DNA of 42,736 bases from contig JAPLCU010000042.1 of NCBI GenBank assembly GCA_026392045.1, forward strand, positions 1 to 42,736. The letters run 5' to 3'. The DNA comes from Armatimonadota bacterium (GTDB lineage: Bacteria > Armatimonadota > UBA5829). Below are positions 8,587-17,731 of this stretch, piece by piece. The number at the start of each line of letters is the position of its first letter. Position 1 is the stretch's first letter. The translations under genes and the position numbers were made by a program. The notes beneath the pieces were generated by a model. It saw only the letters and a program-made list of their open reading frames with translations. It made no database searches and was not told the origin of the DNA.

Positions 8587-9564
8587 TTAACTTTTGTTGC
8601 GTCGAACGTCCATATAGACCGCCAGCAGGATTACTAGGCCCTTCACGATATATTGAAGCGAGAAATGCACCCCCGCCATATTGAGGCCCTTGTCGAGAAT
8701 ACCGATTATGACAGCGCCTATCAGTGTGCCATACATCGTGCCGATGCCGCCAGTGAAGCTTGTCCCTCCTACGACCGCAGCAGCGATGGCATTCAACTCG
8801 AATCCCTGGCCTGATGCAGGCTCAGCGGAGTAGAGCTGTGAGGTATTGATCATCCCTGCGATGCCCGCCATCACCGCGCAGAGAAGATAAACCCACACTT
8901 GCGTGCGCACAATGTTCACACCAGTGAACTTTGCCGCTTCGCGGTTTCCGCCGATGGCATAGATGTGTTGGCCGAACCGCGTGCGGTGCAGAAGTATCGT
9001 GGCGAATGCAAAAACCGCAAGCATCACCAGCACTGGAACCGGGATGAAGCCAAATAGCCGTGCATTGCCGAGCGCCAGAAAAGTCGCGGCATTGTCCGGA
9101 ATGGGGATAGGTTGAGCTTCGTTGAAGCGATAGGCCGTACCTCGCGCGACCAACATCGTCGCAAGGGTTATCACGAACGCAGGCATCTTAGTCTTCGAGG
9201 CGGGTATCCCGTTGAAAAGACCAAAGAGCGCGGCTATGCTCATACCGCCGCCCACAGCAAGGATCAGCTTCACAGACGACGCCATAGACGGATCGCACGA
9301 CGCCAGGATGGATGCTGCCGCTGTGCCTACCAAAGCCATCACCGCACCAACGGAAAGGTCGATGCCTCCGATCATAATAGTGAATGTCATGCCGAAGGCT
9401 ATGATTGCGTTTACCGATATTTGCTGGAGCAGGTCGATCTGATTATTCATCTGGGAGAACCCAGGCGCAAAAATGCCGAACATCACTTCCAACGCGGCCA
9501 TAGCGATTATAAGAGGCCCAATCTTGCGCAGCGCTGGTGAGGCTTTCCAACTATGTTTCTTCAT
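8587..9564 (-). CDS. Sugar ABC transporter permease (RbsC/BPD_transp_2 family)
   Basis: The inner-membrane permease of a ribose/xylose-type carbohydrate importer. It is 325 residues and highly hydrophobic with about 8-10 membrane segments. The family landmarks are clear: MIGGIDLSVGAVMALVG near residue 64, GNREAAKFTGVN in the cytoplasmic loop, and AAAVVGGTSFTGGIGTMYGT near 245. The start at 9564 overlaps the end of the ATPase gene by 14 nt, so the two are probably translationally coupled. It is the last gene of a binding protein-ATPase-permease operon. The sugar is not determinable from sequence. Confidence 0.92.
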   Translation of the reverse strand: MKKHSWKASPALRKIGPLIIAMAALEVMFGIFAPGFSQMNNQIDLLQQISVNAIIAFGMTFTIMIGGIDLSVGAVMALVGTAAASILASCDPSMASSVKLILAVGGGMSIAALFGLFNGIPASKTKMPAFVITLATMLVARGTAYRFNEAQPIPIPDNAATFLALGNARLFGFIPVPVLVMLAVFAFATILLHRTRFGQHIYAIGGNREAAKFTGVNIVRTQVWVYLLCAVMAGIAGMINTSQLYSAEPASGQGFELNAIAAAVVGGTSFTGGIGTMYGTLIGAVIIGILDKGLNMAGVHFSLQYIVKGLVILLAVYMDVRRNKS

Positions 9565-11074
9565 GAACGCTTGCTCCAGTCAATTTCTCCATAACATATT
9601 CCGGCGTGAGCATGTCAGCGTCCGCCGCATCTATTATCCGTCCATCTGAGTAAATCGCCACCCGATGGGACATATTAATTACTTCAGGGAGGTCTGATGA
9701 TATCAGCAAGACCGCCATTCCCGCCTCCACGAGCCGGCTTATGATGATAAACATTTCCTCTCTTGCGCCCACATCCACACCGCGAGTCGGCTCATCAAGA
9801 ATCAACACCTTCGGCGGATGTTCCATCCATCGCCCGACGAGCACCTTTTGCTGGTTGCCGCCGGAAAGCCCCTCCACACTCTGCCAGACATCTGAGGCCT
9901 TGATGGAGAAGTTCTCCACAGCTCTTGCTGCCATCTCATTGCGCTTCTGCGAGTTCGGGATGAAAGACGGGTTCCACTCTTTTGTCCAGGGGAGGGTGAG
10001 GTTAAACGCCACGGACTCCATCATCACTAGCCCTTCTTTGCGCCTATCTTCCGGGATAAGAACAATGCCTGCGTCGAGTGCGTCGCGTGGGCAGGTGATG
10101 GATACAGGGTTGCCTTCGACGAGAATTTCACCGCTGTCGAACCGATCTACACCGAAAATAGCGCGAGCGAGTTCTGAGCGTCCTGCTCCTACCAGACCCG
10201 CAAGACCAAGAACCTCACCATACCGGATAGAAAGGCTCACATCATGTATATCTTTGCTTCGCAGATTCCTCAATTCGAGTGCGATGTCACCCGGATTGTG
10301 CGGCGGGCGATGGAAATAGTCGACGATGTCGCGGCCAACTATCCACTTCACCAATTCTTTCTGATTAACGGCGGAAGTGTCCTGTGTGCCAATGGAGCAG
10401 CCGTCTCGCAAGACTGTGATCCGATCAGCAATCCTAATGACTTCTTCAAGTCGGTGAGAGATATAGATAATGCCGACTCCCTGGGAGCGAAGGCGGTTTA
10501 GGGTCGCAAAGAGCGCCTCGGTCTCCATTTCTGAAAGGGAGGAAGTGGGCTCATCAAGAATTAGTATTCTTGCGCGGCAGGAAAGCGCCCTCGCAATCTC
10601 CACAAGCTGTCGGTGCGCAACACTGAGTTCAGAAACCAGCAAACCAACGTCGCTGATCTCCTCGAGTCCCAACTGCTCCACGAGCATTTCGGCTTCTCTA
10701 TAAATGCGTCCACGGTTGAGAAAGCCCATGTGCACGGGCTCTCTGCCAAGGTAGATATTCTCCGCTATAGAGAGGTTTGGGGCGAGTGAGAGTTCCTGGT
10801 GTATGACGCGGATGCCGAGGGCGTCAGCATCCGAGACGCAGGTGATTCTAGCCTCGCGGCCGTCAATGCGGATGGTTCCGGCATCCGGGAAGTATACTCC
10901 CGCAAGTATCTTGATGAGCGTGGACTTGCCAGCCCCGTTCTCTCCAAGCAGCGCGTGTATCTCACCCGAGTGCAGGCCAAAGCTGACATCATCAAGAGCC
11001 ATTACGCCGCCAAACCTCTTTGTGATTCCCTCAAGAGTAAGCAGAGCCTGACCCGGGTGCGGATTCTGATTCAT
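9551..11074 (-). CDS. Sugar ABC transporter ATP-binding protein, two-domain (RbsA/MglA type)
   Basis: It powers the sugar importer encoded around it. The start is the ATG at 11074 (MNQNPHPGQALL), 5 nt after AGGAAA and 13 nt after the stop of the binding-protein gene; the upstream extension has no ribosome site. The 507 residues contain two ABC domains. The first has a full Walker A (GENGAGKST), a signature LSVAHRQLVEIARAL and Walker B ILILDEPTSS. The second has the degenerate Walker A typical of this family (GLVGAGRSE), a canonical LSGGNQQK signature and LILDEPTRGVDVG. Such asymmetry is normal for RbsA, MglA and XylG. Length is also normal. Confidence 0.94.
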   Translation of the reverse strand: MNQNPHPGQALLTLEGITKRFGGVMALDDVSFGLHSGEIHALLGENGAGKSTLIKILAGVYFPDAGTIRIDGREARITCVSDADALGIRVIHQELSLAPNLSIAENIYLGREPVHMGFLNRGRIYREAEMLVEQLGLEEISDVGLLVSELSVAHRQLVEIARALSCRARILILDEPTSSLSEMETEALFATLNRLRSQGVGIIYISHRLEEVIRIADRITVLRDGCSIGTQDTSAVNQKELVKWIVGRDIVDYFHRPPHNPGDIALELRNLRSKDIHDVSLSIRYGEVLGLAGLVGAGRSELARAIFGVDRFDSGEILVEGNPVSITCPRDALDAGIVLIPEDRRKEGLVMMESVAFNLTLPWTKEWNPSFIPNSQKRNEMAARAVENFSIKASDVWQSVEGLSGGNQQKVLVGRWMEHPPKVLILDEPTRGVDVGAREEMFIIISRLVEAGMAVLLISSDLPEVINMSHRVAIYSDGRIIDAADADMLTPEYVMEKLTGASVHEET

Positions 11075-11087
11075 TGTGTTTCCTGAT

Positions 11088-12026
11088 CTACTTAGCGAAC
11101 TTCTCAATATTATTTATTGTCACGAGTTCCACTCTGACTTTTATGTCTTTCTCGATGGTCTTGCCCGCAAGGGACTCGTAGATTTTCTCAGCCGCGATTC
11201 GTCCGATTTCTTTGGGGAACTGAGCAGAGGTTGCAAGCATCTTTCCTTTTCGGATTGCCGCTACTGCCTCTTTTGCGCCATCAACCGCAACTATCTTGAC
11301 ATTCTTCAGTTTTCCGGCTGACTCCAGCGCAGAGATGCACCCAAGGGCGCTCGGGTCGTTAATCGCAAAAACAACATTGATATCGGGATAACGCCCAATA
11401 AGGTCGCGCATTACGGGCCGGGAGCTCTCTATTGTCCCTTTGCACTCCTGTTGGTCGATAATCTTCATATCGGGATACTTCGCAATCACCTTCTTGAATC
11501 CTTCAACGCGGTCGATGCATGCCTTGTTGATAGACAGCGCCAATACGACGATCTTCGCTGGCCGCGTCGTGCGCGCAAGCTCCTCAGCAATCAGTTCTCC
11601 AGCCTTGACGTTATCCGATGCCACCGTGCAGGTTACCAGGCTCTGATCCTTCACCGGAGCATCGACCACAATCACGGGAACATTTGCTCGCTTTGCCTCG
11701 ATAAGGGTCCCCTTGATGCCCTCCCAATTGACAGGGTTTATCATGACCGCCGCAGGTTTTTGCATGATCAGGTCAGATAGATCGTTCTTCTGTTTGAGGG
11801 AACTGCTCTGAGCATCCAATACCACGAGCGTGTCACCATGCGCCTCAACGACTTTTCGGGCGCCTTCCGCGAGCTCAACAAAAAACGGGTTGTTCATGTG
11901 CTGGAAGCTAATACCGATCAGCTTCCCCTTGGTGGGCGATTTGCTCCCCTGTTTGGCATTGTTGCCGCATCCCGCCATGAGCGCGACCACGGTCATCATC
12001 ACTGCAAAAAATCGAATTGTCTTCAA
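11088..12026 (-). CDS. Sugar-binding lipoprotein of ABC transporter (RbsB family)
   Basis: The periplasmic, membrane-anchored receptor of the importer. It has a type II signal peptide with lipobox LMAGC and then a Peripla_BP_4 fold beginning GKLIGISFQHMNNPFFVELAEG, with the hinge-region motifs INPVNWEG, VDAPV and FAINDPSALG. The longer frame from ATG 12047 contains an AGGAGG within its first codons. The likely start is instead the TTG at 12026, 6 nt after that SD, giving 312 residues and a normal signal peptide (MKTIRFFAVMMTVVALMAG). It is first in the operon, 13 nt before the ATPase gene. A sigma70-like promoter lies about 105 bp upstream. Confidence 0.9.
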   Translation of the reverse strand: MKTIRFFAVMMTVVALMAGCGNNAKQGSKSPTKGKLIGISFQHMNNPFFVELAEGARKVVEAHGDTLVVLDAQSSSLKQKNDLSDLIMQKPAAVMINPVNWEGIKGTLIEAKRANVPVIVVDAPVKDQSLVTCTVASDNVKAGELIAEELARTTRPAKIVVLALSINKACIDRVEGFKKVIAKYPDMKIIDQQECKGTIESSRPVMRDLIGRYPDINVVFAINDPSALGCISALESAGKLKNVKIVAVDGAKEAVAAIRKGKMLATSAQFPKEIGRIAAEKIYESLAGKTIEKDIKVRVELVTINNIEKFAK

Positions 12027-12130
12027 CTTTGTCCTCCTAGTAATCATTGGGCCAACCGCAAAACTCCTACGATTCGAGCATTTTCGCGGAGTCTGAGACT
12101 CTTTGGAGCATAAGCGCCAATCTCACGGAA

Positions 12131-12159
12131 ATTATATCAAGAATGGGCTTGTTGTGCAA
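12131..12159 (-). promoter_or_regulatory. Sigma70-like promoter for sugar ABC operon
   Basis: On the minus strand TTGCAC (12159-12154) and TATAAT (12136-12131) are separated by exactly 17 bp. The -10 box is a perfect match and the -35 matches five of six positions. Transcription would begin near 12124, leaving a leader of about 97 nt before the TTG start of the binding-protein gene. No obvious operator or riboswitch is seen in the leader. Confidence 0.65.
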
Positions 12160-12452
12160 GGCAATTCATCTGCTTGACTTAAAACCCACAGCAACCGAAA
12201 ATACCATTAAGTCCAGAACTCACGAGGGGCGACAAACGGACCTGTTGCTAGTGTCACTAGCGGCCGCTTCAGGGGTTGTATCGGCAGTGGTTAAGACTAG
12301 ATATCCTTGTCTAGACCCTCGGCATTGCGGTCGAGGGGTGATCAGCCCACAGAGCTGGGTGTCTCCTTATCCTGGAAGACAAAGCCGGCGCCTATCCCTG
12401 CATTACGGAAGTTCTCAATCGACCTCTCATCCTGTGCGGCAGCGTGACATGA
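12160..12452. other. Intergenic region with possible gene remnant and hairpins
   Basis: No complete gene is seen. On the minus strand a short open stretch ending with TGA near 12343 (12343-12447) reads like the tail of a protein (SIENFRNAGIGAGFVFQDKE), but it has no start and opens directly after the IS-derived repeat. It may be a truncated gene end. A hairpin CCCTCG/CGAGGG lies at 12316-12337 and a CTAGA...TCTAG palindrome near 12298-12314. Confidence 0.3.
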
Positions 12453-12667
12453 TTACCCATAGCTGTCGGAATGCGGGAGTCGGCAACCGTTTAGGACTTA
12501 TGTTGGCCGTTGACGGTTAGCGGTTAGCGGTTTGGGAACTGTCAACCATTAACTGTCAACCGCCAACCGTTCACGTAGATAACGAATTATGCGTTTATGA
12601 TCTATCATACTTTAAGCATAGCACAAATTGGGCGTTTTGTGCTCAGATGTAGTTTTTGCGACCCACA
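12453..12667 (-). mobile_element. Insertion-sequence left-end fragment, inverted copy of 26295-26505
   Basis: About 210 bp matches 26296-26505 in reverse complement with few differences, including runs such as GGACTTATGTTGGCCGTTGA. The terminal tip is at about 12667: read outward on the minus strand it begins TGTGGGTCGCAAAAACTAC, followed by a hairpin GCACAAAACGCCCAATTTGTGC-like segment. At its inner end the first codons of the transposase frame (PTPAFRQLWV) can be read before homology stops near 12453. The rest of the element is missing. The tip abuts the truncated CotH-like gene. Confidence 0.8.
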
Positions 12668-15171
12668 GGGTTTGAAACCGTATCCGGTGGTTCTCCGACA
12701 GGCTGGACCGTTCGGGACGGAGATGCGGGCGACAGCATTACTTCGACCACCGACCGTACCGGAGGCAACTACGCTGCTAAGTTTACCCCTAAGAGCACAG
12801 GCGTTTGGCGATGGCTGTGCCAGGAGATCCCTGTGACTGCGGGATACACCTACAACTGCTACTACAGACTGAAGGCCGACAGCAGTGTTCCCGAGATATT
12901 CCCGATGTTGGCGTTCAGGAATGCCAACAACGACGAGCTTGCTGGATGGGTTTCCGCTGAGCCTGGCTATATGCACTGGGTCCACGCGCCGCCCACATCG
13001 TGGAAGCAGTATCTGATCCACGGCCTCTACGCTGAGAGCCTGACTCCTACTCCACTGGTGCGCATCGTGCCTCCCGCCGGAGCGACAAAGATGACTATCT
13101 GGTTCGGAGTCGCTGGCACACCGTGGAATGGCGGCAGCATCTACGTTGATGACGTTGTTGTAGACAAAGTGCCTGCTTCGGCTTCGTCTGCTCCTGATCC
13201 TTCACAGGCCAGAGCTCCCGCTTCATACAGCGTGGCTTCCGCTGCCAACATGTCCACGACTCAGAGCGTCAAGGCCCTTGACAGGAACAGCAAGTTCTTG
13301 GAGGTTCCGGTTGACGACATTTTCAAAGCGACAGCGGTCCGTGCAAAGTGCTTCAAGACAGGATTCGTGTCGAGTCCGACTGTTACCCACACCTATTTTG
13401 TGGGTCCCAGTGCGGCCACCAGATACACGCTTCCGATAGTGTCTCTGGTTACGGACAGAAATAACTTCTTCGACCCCGAGATCGGCATATATGTGCCGGG
13501 GAACTACGACAACTACAATCAAAGGGGAGATACTTGGGAGAGGCCGGTGCATGTCGAGTTCTTCGAAGCTGGCGGCCCGTGCGGGTTCCAGTGTGATGCC
13601 GGAATCAGGCCCATGGAGGATGGACGAGAAACCTTCCGCAGAAGAGCCTGCGTCTCTATGCCGACCACCAGGGCGGACCGGGATCATTCAACTACAAGCT
13701 CTTCTCTGACAGCAATATCACTGACTATAGGCGCTTCATCCTGCGAAACTCGGGAGTCGGAGATGACGCCACTCAGGGTTACTCAAGAGAGTATCCACAG
13801 CAGCTCGTTTATGTCCCCAGGTTCTGGATCAGCAGGTGCGAAGTCACCAGAGGCCAATACAAGGCGTTCATGCAAGCCAGCGGCTACACAAACATGAGCT
13901 ACTGGTCGGGTGAGGGATGGACCTGGCGAAACCTCACCGGGCGCTCACAGCCCGACTATTGGGCCGAGAGCCAGTACTTCGGCGATCCCTTCGGATCATT
14001 CGCCCAGAGCGACGATCACCCGGTCCTTGGTGTGAGCTACTACGAAGCTGAGGCATTCTGCAACTGGGCGGGTGGAAGGCTGCCGACTGAAGCCGAATGG
14101 GAGAAAGCCGCTCGCTGGGATGGTACTCCCCGAATCTACCCGTGGGGCAACAATCCTGCGATGAACAATTGTAATGACTGGTTTGATACCACGGTCGCGG
14201 GCTCTCAAACTTGCCCGGTGGGTTTCATTGGCGATGTTACCCCTCCGACTGGCCCTGGCCCTGGCCCGAAACAGGTCTCCGACAGTCTGGTGGTCGAGCT
14301 TGATGCGCGAAACGTTGGTGGCACACCGGGCGTGTGGGACAATCTCGTAGGCGCTGACTTCACTGCATCTGGAAGCCCGAGCGTTCAGACTGTGGCCGGA
14401 GTGCAGGCTATGGTATTTGATGGAGGAAGCTGGTTCGTCGGCCCCGTATCCCCGACAACAATCTGTGGCAGCCACGCTCGCTCAGTCGAAGCATGGGTAT
14501 ATAATCCTGACGTTTTGGATGAGGAGACGGTCGTCGCTTGGGCAAAGAGAGATGGGCCCGAGGGCACGAACTTCTCATTCAATTACGGCACCAACGGTTG
14601 GTATGGCGCGGTTGGACACTGGGCTTGGGACCTGGGTTGGAACGGCACGCCCACGGCGGGCCAGTGGCACCATCTGGTGTATACTTATGATGGAACCACC
14701 GCCCGTGTATATGACAATACTCGCCTGAAGAGTTCCCTTGAAGTCCCGCTAAATACCTATACGGGGCAGCATATAAATCTGGCCGCGCAGAACTGGGGAG
14801 ATGGCAGCCCCGGTTCGCTGCTGGGCTCTCTGTCCATAGCGCTTGTGAGAATCCATACCGGCATGCTCACCGCCCAGCAGATCAACACAAACTACTACCT
14901 GGACGCATATCGAATGGGTTCCGTGCGGTCGGGCTACCTGCAGACAGCCAGTCCGGCCGGATGTCTGGATATGGCAGGCAACGTGTGGGAATGGACCCAG
15001 GACTGGTACAAATCTTATCTCGGCAGCACAACCCCATTCGATATGACCAACTCTGCGAAATCAGTCAGAGGCGGCGGTTGGTATGGCATTTATGGTGATA
15101 GGTGTGCAAGCCGATGGTTTGCAGCGCCAGACTCATCAAGCAATGAGATTGGCTTTAGAATAGCTCGTTAG
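12668..15171 (+). pseudogene. Broken CotH-like / formylglycine-generating-enzyme-domain protein with nested LamG domain
   Basis: The reading frame begins directly at the insertion-sequence tip without a start codon, so the 5' end is lost. Order: a CBM-like jelly roll (about 12668-13175), a chitobiase-C-like segment, and the start of a CotH kinase domain (TLPIVSLVTDRNNFFDPE). At 13610-13611 one base is missing; the frame shifts and then resumes as HGGWTRNLPQKSLRLYADHQ. The CotH domain stops after RRFILRNSGVGDD, and the frame runs straight into an FGE-sulfatase domain (YVPRFWISRCEVTRGQYKAF, LPTEAEWEKAARWDG, CLDMAGNVWEW, VRGGGWYG) ending with FRIAR. Between PVGFIGDV (about 14237) and GYLQTASPAG (about 14931) a LamG-like domain of some 210 residues is inserted. 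The 3' part from ATG 13870 remains open and might still be translated. Confidence 0.75.
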
Positions 15172-15198
15172 GCAAAAACATAAAAAGGAGATAAAATC

Positions 15199-15949
15199 AT
15201 GAAATCCAAACTATCTAATTTTGCAACTGTGGGAGTTGCGGTAATGCTTGTTAGCTCATCAGGAATGGCAATGGCAGCGTCTATGTTCCTGAATGAGTAC
15301 AATGCGGTAAAGTCCACCTCTACTCTGAAGAGCCCTGGCACTGACTCTTACTTCGGATTGGTTATGGGCAACGGTGGCGACTGGATGGAGTTTGTAGTCA
15401 CTCAGGACTTGGATGTAAGGGGCTGGTCTGTGGTAACCACTCAGGCGGGCGCGGCGGATGCCACGATAGTCCTCCCGTCAACTGCCGCCCCGATTAAATC
15501 GGGGCGGGACTATATTCACGATCGCCGAGGATGTCGCGACGGACATGAGCTTCAATCCGGGTACGAATGACTGGTGGGTTAACTACCAGGCCTCGTTCTC
15601 TCCTGAGCTCACCAATAACGCCACCAATGACAACTTCCAAGTGTGGATATACAACAGCGCTGACGATCTGATCTTCGGTCCGGCCGGTGAAGGTGTCTAT
15701 CCGCTGTCAGGGGTTGGAGGCGATGAAGTCTTCAAACTGGAGACTAATCCATCCGCATCCATCACCAGAGACTCGATCTACTACAAGGACGGCACTTCCA
15801 GCACTTTCGGCGCTCCTAACTTATGGTCAGCAGGCACCATGACTCAGGATTTCTCGCTGCTGCGTAATATTCCCGAACCCTCATCTATCCTTGTGCTTCT
15901 CTCAGGTATTGCAGGTATCGGCGGGATAGCTTTGAAGCGAAGAAAGTAA
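15199..15949 (+). pseudogene. Lamin-tail-domain protein with PEP-CTERM sorting signal, disrupted by palindrome
   Basis: The start is at 15199 with AAGGAG 10 nt upstream. A signal peptide (MKSKLSNFATVGVAVMLVSS) is followed by a lamin-tail-like domain: FLNEYNAVKS, GTDSYFG, GNGGDWMEFVVT, VRGW. At 15485-15507 a perfect palindromic repeat interrupts the frame; after it the original frame resumes in another phase (TIFTIAEDVATDMSFNPGTND) and continues to 15949. The C-terminus has a textbook PEP-CTERM signal: IPEPSSILVLLSGIAGIGG followed by LKRRK, which targets proteins to exosortase. Read through, the protein would have about 245 residues. No exosortase gene is in the window. It follows the CotH/FGE gene by 27 bp and was probably co-transcribed with it. 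A sequencing error is possible, but the palindrome makes a real insertion likelier. Confidence 0.75.
15485..15507. repeat. Palindromic repeat inside PEP-CTERM gene
   Basis: CCGCCCCGATT and AATCGGGGCGG are perfect 11-bp arms around a single central A. The sequence sits exactly where the PEP-CTERM reading frame is broken and reads as a foreign insert (AAPIKSGR). The first bases of the window (TTTAATCGGGACAGCCCGTCCC region, 1-22) look like a distant relative. Confidence 0.65.
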
Positions 15950-16024
15950 ATGGCGCAACGAAAGATGGAACAGTTTGGTATCAAGGGCTGGTCTTAGGGA
16001 TTACTCGCAAGAAAGCCCATTGCG

Positions 16025-16273
16025 TTATTTCTTCAGCACGTCTGCAATAAGTTCAGCGGTGTGGCGCAACTCGATAGCGCACCTGTCCAGAAGTCCGCTC
16101 TGAAGCTGCATGATACATCCAGGGCAGTCGGTGGCAACAATTTGGGCGCCTGTTTGCTCGATATGGACCAATTTTCTGTTCAAAATAGCGCTGAAGACGC
16201 CAGGCTGCTTGAATGCGAAGCTGCCTGCAAACCCGCAGCACTCATCGCAACAGGCCATCTCAACCAATTCGGC
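16025..16273 (-). pseudogene. 3' fragment of Fe-S oxidoreductase (CCG-domain, GlcF/LutA type)
   Basis: Only the last 80 or so residues remain. They show the second CCG motif of this family (CCDECCGFAGSFAFKQPG), then ATDCPGCIMQLQSGL and HTAELIADVL, all in the normal order for the C-terminus of glycolate-oxidase or lactate-utilisation Fe-S subunits. Upstream the frame runs into an insertion-sequence tip at 16274 and loses homology, so the gene was cut there. Such proteins use a [4Fe-4S] centre bound by CCG motifs and pass electrons from an FAD oxidase partner. A partner-like oxidase is encoded at 4071-5564 on the other strand, but linkage is conjecture. Confidence 0.8.
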
Positions 16274-16311
16274 TGTGGGTCGCAAAAAAACCTAGCTGAG
16301 CACAAAACGCC
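16274..16311 (+). mobile_element. Insertion-sequence left-end remnant
   Basis: TGTGGGTCGCAAAAAAACC at 16274-16292 and GAGCACAAAACGCCC at 16298-16312 match the left tip of the element at 26295-26505 and the inverse of 12667-12630. Similarity fades beyond about 16315. It marks the point where the Fe-S oxidoreductase gene is truncated. Confidence 0.65.
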
Positions 16312-16846
16312 CTGTCGGCTGTAAAAAAACGATCCGTGCTCAAAATGCTAATTGCTGTTGGTTTTATTCCACGCCAGGCACTCGTATCCGAAAACCTCGC
16401 GTCCGCAGTTAGATCGCATTATTTGAACACCAAGTCGCTTTCGGCAAACGCAAGAAACCAGACACTGTCATCCGCTGGCACAACAAGACATTCCGCTCCC
16501 CAACAAACCCAACATTGGCACGGACTTTTTGAAGTCCACAACACCTGCTACATCTGGGCAGCAACGCAAAGAATCAACAACAATCATTGGCAAAAACAAC
16601 AAACTTACGCGCCAAGCTAGTTGGGCTTGCCCAAATGCTCTTTTGCCCGTTCTTAGGTTGTCTGCACTTTCTTAGGAACATAGCCTGATTCTATTATAAA
16701 TCGAAAAAAAAGTTTTAAAAAATTACGAAACTTGGGCTAAAGAATTCAGAATAAGCTCCAATAATAATAGTTGCAAGCGTGGATCATATTGGGATCCAAG
16801 AGACATGGATCAATACTAAAACTTTTTTGTCTCAACAGAGGTAACC
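16312..16846. other. Intergenic region, no convincing gene
   Basis: A 94-codon open frame at 16336-16620 has low-complexity composition, no ribosome site and no recognisable motif, so I do not call it. A short palindrome TTGGGCTTGCCCAA lies at 16620-16633. The region becomes AT-rich from about 16690 (TATTATAAAT at about 16695, then A/T runs), which fits a promoter region for the lipoprotein genes, though I cannot assign clear -35 and -10 boxes. Confidence 0.45.
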
Positions 16847-17683
16847 ATGAGTAAGCAATTCATCAGAATCAGAATTATACTTTTTGCATTGTTGGCGGCT
16901 GCAGTTTTATTGCTGGCGGGGTGTGGAGGCAGCAATGTCTCTGACAACTATTTACCCAATGGCAGCGCTGCTCCTCCGCCGCTTACGTCCGTTAATCATT
17001 GGTCTACAGGCTTTGAAGAGAGCGAGGGATATAACCTTGGAACTCTAGGCGGTCAGAAAAGCTGGAATGTAACCTGGGAGGGACACCCAGGTCAGAACTC
17101 TGCGGAAGTTTCTAATGAAATGGCCGCAACAGGAAGCCAGAGCCTCAAGCTTGACTCCAAGCAGAATTATATCGGAGCCTGGTGGGAAAACATAATAGCT
17201 GTAGCAAGTCCAGAGCAATTAGTTGATATACCGCTAAAATCGGTTACGCTTCGCCTGAAAGTGTGGAGAGATCCCGGCCAAACCGAGTACCCTGCCGGAT
17301 CAGGCATAATGCATCCGAATATCTGGTTCAATCAATGGTTTATAAATGATGTAAATGATTCTTCCTATTTTGGTGATGCTTATGCAGATGGCAAACTTTA
17401 CCCAGCGCTTGATGGGGATAGGAATGCTTTGGGCACAGGTTGCGAGCAGATCGCAGGCCGTTTTGTGGAGGTTGTCACTTATGATGACTTCGTGCAAGGA
17501 AAAAGAACGTTGTGGTATGACGGCGTAAAAGTAGGAGAAATAGGTATTGACAATCCAACCAAGAAATTTCCTAGCTTCGTGTTAGGATACCAGTCTTTGA
17601 ACCCGACCGACGCTGAAGTTTCACTTAGCAAACCTACTTACATTGATGATATTGATATCGCCTGGGAGCCATTATTCAACTAG
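16847..17683 (+). CDS. Lipoprotein, paralogue 1 of a tandem pair
   Basis: An exported lipoprotein of 278 residues. The N-terminus is a type II signal peptide with lipobox LLLAGC, followed by a Gly/Pro-rich linker. The mature part begins NHWSTGFEESEGYNLGTLGGQ, a pattern (FE..EG...G.L.GQ..W) seen in jelly-roll or concanavalin-like sugar-binding and polysaccharide-lyase-like domains. It ends with YIDDIDIAWE, also typical of such folds. I cannot name a family with certainty. The next gene encodes a clear paralogue with the same landmarks. The start at 16847 has AGAGG 5 nt upstream. Position at the head of a TonB receptor and signalling cluster suggests a surface or periplasmic ligand-binding role. 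Confidence 0.8.
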   Translation: MSKQFIRIRIILFALLAAAVLLLAGCGGSNVSDNYLPNGSAAPPPLTSVNHWSTGFEESEGYNLGTLGGQKSWNVTWEGHPGQNSAEVSNEMAATGSQSLKLDSKQNYIGAWWENIIAVASPEQLVDIPLKSVTLRLKVWRDPGQTEYPAGSGIMHPNIWFNQWFINDVNDSSYFGDAYADGKLYPALDGDRNALGTGCEQIAGRFVEVVTYDDFVQGKRTLWYDGVKVGEIGIDNPTKKFPSFVLGYQSLNPTDAEVSLSKPTYIDDIDIAWEPLFN

Positions 17684-17731
17684 TTTCAAGATTGCCGTAG
17701 TATAACTTATCGATATCGACAGAGGTATATT

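Noticed and set aside
12541-12570. Short GTCAACC-type repeats as a CRISPR array
   Set aside because: Units are only about 10 bp, irregularly spaced and part of the IS left end found again at 26392-26425.
16336-16620. 94-codon frame after the IS remnant
   Set aside because: It has biased low-complexity composition, no ribosome site and no motif.
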